From the NCBI GenBank assembly GCA_017442365.1, contig JAFRZW010000004.1, positions 139,445 through 203,444 on the forward strand: a DNA stretch of 64,000 nucleotides, in the 5' to 3' direction. The stretch is from Rikenellaceae bacterium (GTDB lineage: Bacteria; Bacteroidota; Bacteroidia; Bacteroidales; Rikenellaceae). The notes below the pieces were generated by a model. That model had not been told where the DNA came from and searched no databases. It was given only the letters and a program-made list of their open reading frames with translations. Below are positions 26,885-35,544 of this stretch, in pieces; position 1 is the first letter of the stretch; each line of letters starts with the position of its first letter. A program made the translations under genes and the position numbers.

Positions 26885-27298
26885 ATGCAAACCATTGCCA
26901 ACAACATACTTTTCGGAGCTGCGCACGAGGAGCTGAGCGAAGGTCGCTCGGTGCTGATTCGGGTGCAGGGACAGAGTATGCTGCCCTTCTTTCGGAGCGG
27001 AGCGAAGGTGCGTATCGAGCCGCTACGCGAAGAGGATATCAGACGCGGCAATGTGCTTTTTGCTCAGACAGATGAGGGACATTACCTCATTCATCGCTTG
27101 ATCGGGTTCGAGGGCGAGGATCGGGTTACGCTGATGGGCGACGGAAACTACGTCGGTACGGAGTCGATCGCCCGCGCGCGGTTGTTTGGGTGCGTACGGA
27201 TCTCGGCACTGCACCGCTGGTTGGCACTCGGTTGGGTTGCTCTGCGCCCCGTACGCAAAATTCCGCTAATTATTCTACATAAGGTTTGCCGAAAATAA
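26885..27298 (+). CDS. SipW/S26-like membrane peptidase
   Basis: The 137 aa product starts MQTIANNILFGAAHEEL at an ATG 4 bases after the preceding stop. It has the signal-peptidase serine motif VQGQSMLPFF (Ser31). Where bacterial type I enzymes have Lys it carries His70 in YLIHRLIG, followed by GDGN at 85-88, the pattern of Sec11/SipW-type peptidases. A C-terminal hydrophobic, basic segment (WLALGWVALRPVRKIPLII) could anchor it in the membrane. It is much shorter than housekeeping LepB. Context suggests it cleaves a peptide handled by the adjacent exporter and kinase. It could also be a catalytically weak S24/S26 relative. Confidence 0.7.
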   Translation: MQTIANNILFGAAHEELSEGRSVLIRVQGQSMLPFFRSGAKVRIEPLREEDIRRGNVLFAQTDEGHYLIHRLIGFEGEDRVTLMGDGNYVGTESIARARLFGCVRISALHRWLALGWVALRPVRKIPLIILHKVCRK

Positions 27299-27301
27299 AA
27301 T

Positions 27302-27328
27302 AAGGTCGCCTCACGCAAGGGCGACCTT
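27302..27328 (+). terminator. Terminator of the ABC/kinase/peptidase operon
   Basis: A perfect 9-base stem (AAGGTCGCC at 27302-27310, complement at 27320-27328) with a 9-base loop is followed by T residues. Its sequence is nearly the same as the fabI terminator at 28906-28936. Confidence 0.8.
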
Positions 27329-27350
27329 TTAGTTTGGGTGTGATAGTCGA

Positions 27351-27749
27351 TTAATACTCGCGGGTGAGGGTAACCAACTCCTTATTAGGTTGGTAGCGCA
27401 CAAGTTCGAGCAACTCTTTCGACGAGCTATGCACGATCCACGAGCCTTTGAAATCAATGACGAGTACTCCCGTGCCAACACCCTCGATCGTAAGCAGTCG
27501 ATCCTCGACATCATATTCGAAATAGCTCACTTGGCTCTCCGCATCAATATATTTACCCGTACTCTCAGTCGTGAACTGCACCGTAAAGTCGTACCACTCC
27601 ATAGCGCTGTCGCCAAGAGCGTTATAGCGCTCATAGTGTCCCTTCCAGATGGTCTGCGCCAGAGTATCCTCGTCAAATTTGAACGGCTCCTCGCAACCCA
27701 CAGCCACGCACATTGCAGCAGCAAGCAAAATCATTCTAAGTAGTTTCAT
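27351..27749 (-). CDS. Small putative lipoprotein, unknown
   Basis: This 132 aa protein has a lipoprotein signal: a hydrophobic stretch (LRMILLAAAMCVAVG) and Cys19 followed by acidic residues (CEEPFKFDED). This resembles the Bacteroidota export signal for surface lipoproteins. The mature part is small, acidic and predicted to be mainly beta strand. I do not recognise the family. It is monocistronic, converging on the terminator at 27302-27328, so its own 3' signal may be shared. Confidence 0.65.
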   Translation of the reverse strand: MKLLRMILLAAAMCVAVGCEEPFKFDEDTLAQTIWKGHYERYNALGDSAMEWYDFTVQFTTESTGKYIDAESQVSYFEYDVEDRLLTIEGVGTGVLVIDFKGSWIVHSSSKELLELVRYQPNKELVTLTREY

Positions 27750-27846
27750 ATCAAATATCGCTTTTAAGAGTTATGCGCCACAAAGTTAGAAAGTTTTTTT
27801 CGGAAACAATAGGCGAGCGTGGTAAATTAACATTAGTTAACTTAAT

Positions 27847-28089
27847 TTAACATTTCTCGTCGGCTGGCTCCGGTTGGTCGGGGCGAAATTCGAGAATATC
27901 GCCCGTCTGACAATCGAGCGCTCGACAGATTGCGTCGAGGGTCGAAAAACGAATGGCGCGCACCTTGCCCGTTTTGAGCTTCGAAAGATTCACAACCGAA
28001 ATATCAATACGCTCCGAAAGCTCCTGCAACGACATCTTGCGTCGTGCAAGCATTACATCTAAATTAGTTACAATCATCTCTTTACGCAT
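27847..28089 (-). CDS. Cro/CI-type HTH regulator (YozG-like, 80 aa)
   Basis: This compact DNA-binding protein has the helix-turn-helix in NLDVMLARRKMSLQELSERI followed by DISVVNLSKLKTGKVRAIRF, typical of the small XRE regulators paired with DUF2975 membrane proteins. It starts exactly where the DUF2975 gene stops (28089/28090), so it is co-transcribed and probably coupled. It likely regulates its own promoter at 28835-28865, around which three copies of a 10-base motif lie. An internal ATG at 28077 is an alternative start. Confidence 0.85.
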   Translation of the reverse strand: MRKEMIVTNLDVMLARRKMSLQELSERIDISVVNLSKLKTGKVRAIRFSTLDAICRALDCQTGDILEFRPDQPEPADEKC

Positions 28090-28773
28090 TTATAGGGTTG
28101 CACTCTCTTCTTCGTTCAGCATACGAGCAATATTCATCAGCTCGGCGATAACCAACATCACCAACGGAATCACAATCGAATTGGTATTCAGCACGTATGC
28201 GCCGCCCAAGCATTCGGGGCGTAACGCTCCACAAAATTCCGACGCAATACTCGCCTCCACCGCGTCAAAATTCGACCATACCAGGCTGCCAACGCAATAG
28301 ACAGCCGCCATCACGCGCACCATAATGACCGATTTATGCGTGAAAAATTCGCCCGTGCGGAATCCTCGAATCACCTGATAGACAATCACCAAGAGCAGTA
28401 TCGACAAGACAAATATCGCTACCATTGACACACACAACATCACTTTGCGCACATTGTTGGTAGGAGTGTCAATCTTATAATCGCCTTCGGTGGCGTAGAT
28501 CAGATACTGCGACGGCTCGGCCATAATCGCAGGTGAATCGTCGGTCGCTTCGCGGATAACGGTCGGAGTGTAGAGGCTCTGCTCGTCCTCGCCAAGCATA
28601 TAACTCGGACGGCGGACGTCCATCATACCGACAAGCGTAACATCATTGGTCGTGCGCCAATCCTTATCAAGCACGACGTGCAAGACCGAGAGAATCAGCT
28701 CGGGCAACAACATCAAACAGACTAAGACAAAGAGCGCAATGACACGCTGCTGAGTGGATTTTGAAATTTTCAT
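28090..28773 (-). CDS. DUF2975 membrane protein
   Basis: This 227 aa protein has about four membrane helices: one near the N-terminus (VIALFVLVCLMLLPELIL) and three in the C-terminal half (for example VMLCVSMVAIFVLSILLLVI and SIVIPLVMLVIAELMNI). An extracytoplasmic loop lies between the first and second. The DUF2975 family almost always sits beside a small HTH regulator, as here. The pair is thought to be a sensor/regulator unit, but the signal is unknown. Confidence 0.8.
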   Translation of the reverse strand: MKISKSTQQRVIALFVLVCLMLLPELILSVLHVVLDKDWRTTNDVTLVGMMDVRRPSYMLGEDEQSLYTPTVIREATDDSPAIMAEPSQYLIYATEGDYKIDTPTNNVRKVMLCVSMVAIFVLSILLLVIVYQVIRGFRTGEFFTHKSVIMVRVMAAVYCVGSLVWSNFDAVEASIASEFCGALRPECLGGAYVLNTNSIVIPLVMLVIAELMNIARMLNEEESATL

Positions 28774-28814
28774 AGCATAACGTTTTAATGGTTGATAATA
28801 TTTTTTCGTTAATT

Positions 28815-28831
28815 ATTTATCGTTTATCGTT
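28815..28831. promoter_or_regulatory. Operator-like tandem repeats downstream of the DUF2975/HTH promoter
   Basis: Two overlapping copies of TTTATCG spaced 7 bases apart (ATTTATCGTT at 28815-28824 and GTTTATCGTT at 28822-28831) lie just downstream of the -7 box in the direction of transcription. A third copy is at 28887-28896. The position suits a repressor site; the binding protein is inferred to be the adjacent HTH regulator. Confidence 0.45.
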
Positions 28832-28834
28832 ATA

Positions 28835-28865
28835 CAAAAGTAATGACATTTTTCGAATCCACAAA
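28835..28865 (-). promoter_or_regulatory. Consensus promoter for DUF2975-HTH
   Basis: On the minus strand TTTG (complement of 28862-28865), a 19-base spacer, and TACTTTTG (complement of 28835-28842). This is a textbook Bacteroidota promoter, bracketed by repeated GTTTATCGTT motifs. Confidence 0.8.
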
Positions 28866-28886
28866 CTTTTTCATTAATTTTTTAAT

Positions 28887-28896
28887 GTTTATCGTT
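28887..28896. promoter_or_regulatory. Operator-like motif upstream of the DUF2975/HTH promoter
   Basis: GTTTATCGTT here is identical to the copy at 28822-28831 and sits 21 bases beyond the -33 box. Together with the tandem copies it brackets the promoter. Confidence 0.4.
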
Positions 28897-28905
28897 AATT
28901 TTAGC

Positions 28906-28936
28906 AAAAAAAATGGTCGCCCCGCGTGAGGCGACC
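28906..28936 (-). terminator. Terminator of fabI
   Basis: On the minus strand a 7-base stem GGTCGCC/GGCGACC (28930-28936 with 28915-28921) is followed by eight T residues (complement of 28906-28913). The stem and most of the loop match the terminator at 27302-27328. Confidence 0.8.
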
Positions 28937-28963
28937 TTAATTAATATAGGTATGCGAGAGTGG

Positions 28964-29794
28964 CTACTCCTCGGCGTTCAGACCCTTGATGAAGGTATCA
29001 ACAATACGAGCACTCATACCCATCGACGAGAAACCGCCATCGTGGTACAAATTCTGCATCGTAACCTTGCGCGTAAAGTCCGAGAAGAGAGTCAGCACAT
29101 AGTCGGCACAATCGGTTGCCGAAGCATTACCCAGCGGCGACATCTGCTCGCCATAATCCAGCAACGATTCAAGACCTGCAACACCCTTGCCTGCGGTTGT
29201 AAGCGTGGGCGACTGCGATACGGTATTGATACGAACGTGCTTCTCGACACCATAAACATAGCCAAAACTGCGTGCAATCGACTCCAAAAGTGCCTTAGCA
29301 TCAGCCATATCGTTATAGCTGCAACAAGTGCGCTGAGCAGCGATATAGGTCAATGCCACGATCGAGCCCCACTCCTTGATTGCGTCCTTCTTGCGAGCCA
29401 CCTGAATCACCTTATGGAACGAGATTGCCGAAATATCGAGTGTCTTAGACAAGAAACCATAGTCGAGATCGTCGTATGCGCGACCCTTGCGAACGTTGGG
29501 CGACATACCTACCGAGTGAAGAATGAAGTCGAACTGACCACCAAAGTGCTCCATCGCGCCATCAATCAAGCGCTCCAAATCCTCAACCGAGGTTGCATCA
29601 GCAGCGATCACGGGTGCATTGCACTTCTCAGCCAACTGGTTGATCGTACCCATACGGATCGAAATCGGCGTGTTGGTCAGCACGATCTGTGCGCCCTCTT
29701 CGACTGCACGCTCGGCAACTTTCCAAGCAATCGACTCCTCATTGAGTGCGCCGAAAATAATACCTTTCTTACCTTTTAACAGATTACAAGCCAT
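28964..29794 (-). CDS. fabI: Enoyl-[acyl-carrier-protein] reductase (NADH), FabI
   Basis: This 276 aa SDR-family enzyme performs the last reduction of the fatty-acid elongation cycle. The ATG at 29794 gives the canonical start MACNLLKGKKGIIFGALNEE with the FabI nucleotide-binding loop. The catalytic Tyr-x6-Lys is seen in SYNDMADAKALL. Upstream in-frame ATGs at 29809 and 29851 are less likely because FabI proteins normally begin just before NLLKGKKG. It is monocistronic with its own promoter at 29908-29939 and terminator at 28906-28936. Confidence 0.95.
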   Translation of the reverse strand: MACNLLKGKKGIIFGALNEESIAWKVAERAVEEGAQIVLTNTPISIRMGTINQLAEKCNAPVIAADATSVEDLERLIDGAMEHFGGQFDFILHSVGMSPNVRKGRAYDDLDYGFLSKTLDISAISFHKVIQVARKKDAIKEWGSIVALTYIAAQRTCCSYNDMADAKALLESIARSFGYVYGVEKHVRINTVSQSPTLTTAGKGVAGLESLLDYGEQMSPLGNASATDCADYVLTLFSDFTRKVTMQNLYHDGGFSSMGMSARIVDTFIKGLNAEE

Positions 29795-29907
29795 AGTGTT
29801 ATCTTTCATCTTTGTGTTAAACTTCTTCAATTTGCTAAATACATTACCCAATCAATCTTGCGGGCATTTCAGCCAAAAGATCGGCAAAAATTACCAAATT
29901 GACGGCG

Positions 29908-29939
29908 CAAAGTAACAAAAAACAATGCAAACTTCAAAA
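29908..29939 (-). promoter_or_regulatory. Promoter for fabI
   Basis: The minus-strand -7 box TACTTTG (complement of 29908-29914) is preceded by TTTTG (complement of 29935-29939) at a 20-base spacer. It implies a 5' leader of about 105 bases. Confidence 0.5.
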
Positions 29940-29973
29940 TTTTTCGACGACCAATTATCAAACCGCGCCGTCG

Positions 29974-30693
29974 TTAATTAAGCGGCATATCGTTCAGTTT
30001 CCACTTGCGCTCCTCTTTCGGTTTCTCGTACTCGGGGCGCTTCATATAGACGCGGCTGAAATCGAAGAAGTAACCACGATTGCCATCAGCGTCCTTCACC
30101 CTCAGCTGGATATACTCGACCGAACGGCTACGCACCTGACGATTGTTGATCTCGCCACCACGCCACGCCGTAAAGTCGGCCGCGTGCTGGAACGTCAGCA
30201 CGTGCCACGGCGAATCCTCACGACGTCCCGTACCCGATGCCTCGATGGTCTGCATCACCTTCGTAAAACGATCATAGCAGATTCGCTCCATACGCTCATC
30301 GCCCAACTTGCCATACGCAAAGGTCAGGATATTGAGATTCTGGGGCGAGAAGGGATCGCTGTGCATCAATCGCTCGGCAGCCTCGATAACTCGCAGCAGC
30401 TGCGTCGAATCGGGTGTCTCGGTGGCAACAAAGACCTCCAACACATCAATACGCGCAGGATCGTTCTCCAACGGGCGATAGTTATCGGCAAACGCAAAAC
30501 CATAGTACAGATGGTGATACTCATCTGCCGTCAGCGTCGTATCGCCGTGGATATATCGCTCCATCAAGCGCGGATAGTAATATGGCGACGAGTTGTCGAT
30601 CGTACGCGCCAAAATCGCCTCATTATCGGGAACACGTTGCGCCATCGCAAACAATGGCATCAACGCCAATAACAAAATCAAAAATCGTTTCAT
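29974..30693 (-). CDS. Exported DUF4919-like protein
   Basis: This 239 aa protein has a signal peptide (MKRFLILLLALMPLFAMA-Q) and a helical, TPR-like body containing YYYPRLMERYIHGD and LYYGFAFADNYRPL. The C-terminal part, FFDFSRVYMKRPEYEKPKEE, ends in a charged tail. This pattern matches the DUF4919 family of Bacteroidota periplasmic proteins with no assigned function. It is separated from ligA by 73 bases on the same strand; no terminator was seen between them, so read-through is possible. Confidence 0.65.
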   Translation of the reverse strand: MKRFLILLLALMPLFAMAQRVPDNEAILARTIDNSSPYYYPRLMERYIHGDTTLTADEYHHLYYGFAFADNYRPLENDPARIDVLEVFVATETPDSTQLLRVIEAAERLMHSDPFSPQNLNILTFAYGKLGDERMERICYDRFTKVMQTIEASGTGRREDSPWHVLTFQHAADFTAWRGGEINNRQVRSRSVEYIQLRVKDADGNRGYFFDFSRVYMKRPEYEKPKEERKWKLNDMPLN

Positions 30694-30766
30694 CTCTTTC
30701 TTCGAATTTATACTTATATGTAACGCGCGAGTAGGCCGAAAATTGTGCCTTCGCTCATCAAGTTAT

Positions 30767-32872
<2,106 letters not shown>

Positions 32873-32976
32873 CGATTTTTGTCGGAAATTGACTATACAT
32901 CGACCACATTTCACACCTAAAATCGCAAAAAATGGGCACTAAGTAAATATTTTCAAATAAAAAAATATTCTGACCG

Positions 32977-33006
32977 TTTGTGGTATTCATTTTTTGCGTA
33001 TAATTG
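32977..33006 (+). promoter_or_regulatory. Promoter for the acidic-tail protein
   Basis: TTTG at 32977-32980, an 18-base spacer, and TATAATTG at 32999-33006, a one-base variant of TAnnTTTG. The start codon follows at 33032. Confidence 0.55.
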
Positions 33007-33031
33007 CGGAAAATTTCGTGAATTAATTGTT

Positions 33032-33340
33032 ATGGCAAAAGTAATTCAAACCAAAAAACGTATTGTAACAAGCTACAACAACCTCTCAACAGAGTTGCAA
33101 GAGGAGCTGAAAAAGAAATATCCCCTCGGTTTTACCGACGTAATGATGCGCATTGACAAACCCCAAGGCGACTTCTTCTACGCCGTTCCTTTCGAAACCG
33201 AAGAGATCAGCTATTTGGTCAAAATCGACGTCAAAATCGACGACAACGTCGATGATGATAACGATAACGACTACTACGACGATGACGAAATCAAGGGCGC
33301 AGAAGATATCGCCGACAACGACTCGGACGACGACGAGTAA
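33032..33340 (+). CDS. Small conserved protein with acidic C-terminal tail (102 aa)
   Basis: The protein begins MAKVIQTKKRIVTSYNNLS. It has a compact N-terminal domain (about 1-70) containing LKKKYPLGFTDVMMRIDKP and FFYAVPFETEEISYLVKIDV, then an extremely acidic tail of about 30 residues that is mostly D, E and N. It looks like a conserved Bacteroidota family of unknown function; I cannot assign a role. Acidic tails of this type occur in nucleic-acid mimics and in proteins that contact basic partners, but that is speculation. It has its own promoter and a terminator at 33378-33419. Confidence 0.75.
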   Translation: MAKVIQTKKRIVTSYNNLSTELQEELKKKYPLGFTDVMMRIDKPQGDFFYAVPFETEEISYLVKIDVKIDDNVDDDNDNDYYDDDEIKGAEDIADNDSDDDE

Positions 33341-33377
33341 CCAACCCCTCGATTTTCACACCATTCGCAAACATCTC

Positions 33378-33419
33378 AAAGACACGAACTTAGCAGTTAC
33401 GTGTCTTTGTTATTTTTTC
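33378..33419 (+). terminator. Intrinsic terminator
   Basis: A perfect 9-base stem (AAAGACACG at 33378-33386, complement at 33400-33408) with a 13-base loop is followed by a T-rich tail ending near 33418. It separates the acidic-tail gene from the NlpC/P60 gene. Confidence 0.8.
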
Positions 33420-33432
33420 GTCCCTGCACACT

Positions 33433-34056
33433 ATGCGCCTACGCCCAATCATACTGCTATTGCTCGCCTCGATGGCAATGCTCGACTGCTTGGCTACAAT
33501 TGTTGCCGACAATCCGATTGTGCACCCCGATTCGTTGGTGAGCTACGCGCGTGAGTATTTAGGGACACCCTACGGATACGGACAGAGCAACGGCAAGCGA
33601 TTCGACTGCTCGGGATTCACCTCATTCGTTTTCAGCCACTATGGCTATACCCTCGCCCGCTCCTCGCGCGAGCAATACCTCGAAGGCGATAGCGTCGAAC
33701 GAGGACAATGGCAAGTCGGCGATTTGGTGTTCTTTGCGGGACGCAATGGTGGTCAATCGCGCGTCGGACACGTAGGAATCGTTGTCGAGAGCAATGGCGA
33801 GCAATTCGACTTCATTCACGCCAGCACTTCGCGCGGAGTGATCGTAAGCCACTCGACCGAACGCTACTACGCCTCGCGTTACATCGGTGCACGACGTGTG
33901 CTTGCCCCATTCGAAACGTTCGAGGCTGCACACAATGAGCGACCGCTAACGGCTCACGAAAAGATCTTCGGACGTTTGGAGTTTCACCCTATTCCCGACC
34001 CTATCCGTCCGCACGAATTTACGCCAAAGAAGATTAAGAAACGTCGAAGAAGATAG
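33433..34056 (+). CDS. NlpC/P60 family peptidoglycan endopeptidase
   Basis: This 207 aa exported protein has a hydrophobic N-terminal signal (LRPIILLLLASMAML). The NlpC/P60 domain spans about residues 33-150, with catalytic Cys59 in RFDCSGFTSF, His113 in VGHVGIV and His129 in FDFIHAS. It should cleave stem-peptide bonds of peptidoglycan in the periplasm. The C-terminus is basic (PKKIKKRRRR), which could bind the wall or nucleic acid. The signal could be read as a poor lipobox at Cys19, but the residue before it (Asp) argues against lipidation. Confidence 0.87.
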   Translation: MRLRPIILLLLASMAMLDCLATIVADNPIVHPDSLVSYAREYLGTPYGYGQSNGKRFDCSGFTSFVFSHYGYTLARSSREQYLEGDSVERGQWQVGDLVFFAGRNGGQSRVGHVGIVVESNGEQFDFIHASTSRGVIVSHSTERYYASRYIGARRVLAPFETFEAAHNERPLTAHEKIFGRLEFHPIPDPIRPHEFTPKKIKKRRRR

Positions 34057-34067
34057 CACACAAAACA

Positions 34068-34093
34068 AACGGCCACCCTCGCAGGTGGCCGTT
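34068..34093. terminator. Convergent hairpin terminator
   Basis: A perfect 10-base stem AACGGCCACC (34068-34077) with its complement (34084-34093) and a 6-base loop lies between the NlpC/P60 gene and the convergent pfp gene. Confidence 0.75.
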
Positions 34094-34116
34094 GTCGTAT
34101 CCGATTGGTAAATGAA

Positions 34117-35349
34117 TTACCAATTCAAAATCTTGCGGAAGTCGTACTCCTCGGGGTTAGCTACGAACTGCTTAGCTGCCTCGTAGTCCTCCTCGGTTAC
34201 GTAGTTCAGCAGATAGTCAACAACCTGCTTGAACTTGTCCGACTCGATATTAACCAGACGGGGAGGAATCTTACCGGTGGTGGGATCCTGCAAATCCTTC
34301 AAGTAGAGGGGCGATACCATACCGTCGGTGCTTACATATACCATACAGCCGGTCTTACCCTCGCTGAACAGCTTATAAACACCCATACCCAACTGCGAGC
34401 AATATACCAAGTCGTATGCGATAGGAGTCTGGCAACGTACCTCGTAACCGATCTCAACCGGACGCGACTTAACCTTCAAACCGAGCTCCTTAACCTTCTT
34501 TTCGAGCATCTCGTTGAAGATGTGAGCCTTCGAAACCTTACCCAACTCGGGGTGGCCGTGATCGTCGTAGGTGAAATGAACACCCGACTTCTTGATCTCC
34601 TCGTCCGACAACGAGTGGAATACACCCTCCGAAATCATTGCAACACCGTACTCGATACCCATCAGCTTACGCTTGATGATAGCCGATACAACCAAGTTCA
34701 CGATCTTCTCAACGGTGATCTCGGTCTTGTTGAACATCTCGGGGATAACGATCATAGGATAGTGGCAAGCGGTACCGATACCAAATGCCAAGTGGCCTGC
34801 CGAGCGACCCATAGCTGCAACTACGAACCAGTTAGCCGAGGTGCGAGCGTCGTTATAAACTGCGCGGCCGATAACCGTACCACCCTCCTTTGCCGACTGG
34901 TAACCGAAGGTCGGAGTACCCATAGGCAGGGGCAGGTCGTTGTCGATAGTCTTGGGAACGTGGATATTAGCAATGGGATACTGCTTTGCTTCGAGGAACT
35001 TTGCAATGCGGTTTGCGGTCGAAGCGGTATCATCACCACCAACGGTTACGAGCAACTTAACGTTGTTCTCGGTGAAGAATTTGAGGTTGAAGTTCTCCTC
35101 GAAATCCTTATCGGTGGGCTTGAAGCGGCTCATAGTCAGGTACGAACCACCCTGATTGAAGATGTAGTCTGCCTTTACGAAATCCAGATCCTCGGTGCGA
35201 GGCGACGGATTGAACAAACCCGAATAACCATAGTGAAGACCGATTACACGGTAACCCTTCTCCAAGAAGGTCTTAGCTACACTGCCCACAACAGTGTTCA
35301 TACCGGGAGCCGGACCGCCACCCGTCAGAATTGCAATTGCCTGTTTCAT
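34117..35349 (-). CDS. pfp: Pyrophosphate-dependent 6-phosphofructokinase
   Basis: This 410 aa enzyme phosphorylates fructose-6-phosphate, reversibly when PPi is the donor. The GGDD signature at 104-107 (TVGGDDTAST) and PKTIDND at 132-138 are the residues that favour PPi over ATP; ATP enzymes have GGDG and GTIDND. The N-terminus ILTGGGPAPGMN is the phosphodonor loop. Together with gpmI and the fermentation genes it belongs to central carbon metabolism. It is monocistronic, ending at a shared terminator with the NlpC/P60 gene. Confidence 0.93.
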   Translation of the reverse strand: MKQAIAILTGGGPAPGMNTVVGSVAKTFLEKGYRVIGLHYGYSGLFNPSPRTEDLDFVKADYIFNQGGSYLTMSRFKPTDKDFEENFNLKFFTENNVKLLVTVGGDDTASTANRIAKFLEAKQYPIANIHVPKTIDNDLPLPMGTPTFGYQSAKEGGTVIGRAVYNDARTSANWFVVAAMGRSAGHLAFGIGTACHYPMIVIPEMFNKTEITVEKIVNLVVSAIIKRKLMGIEYGVAMISEGVFHSLSDEEIKKSGVHFTYDDHGHPELGKVSKAHIFNEMLEKKVKELGLKVKSRPVEIGYEVRCQTPIAYDLVYCSQLGMGVYKLFSEGKTGCMVYVSTDGMVSPLYLKDLQDPTTGKIPPRLVNIESDKFKQVVDYLLNYVTEEDYEAAKQFVANPEEYDFRKILNW

Positions 35350-35481
35350 TGTTGTTTGTCTTTGTTTAGAGTTATACTTATTCTTACTGCTTTACGTAAT
35401 TATGCAGCGTGCGAACCGCAATTCGCACTTTTCCGCGTCCAAATTTACGACTATTTCCGCAAATATTTTAATATTTCGCAC

Positions 35482-35513
35482 AAAAAAAGTGCGGAACGAC
35501 ACTTGTTCCGCAC
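35482..35513 (-). terminator. Terminator of the POT transporter gene
   Basis: The 9-base stem GTGCGGAAC (35489-35497) pairs with 35505-35513 around a 7-base loop. On the minus strand it is followed by seven T residues (complement of 35482-35488). Confidence 0.85.
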
Positions 35514-35544
35514 CTTTTATCAAATTTTGTAGCGATTCGGTCGC

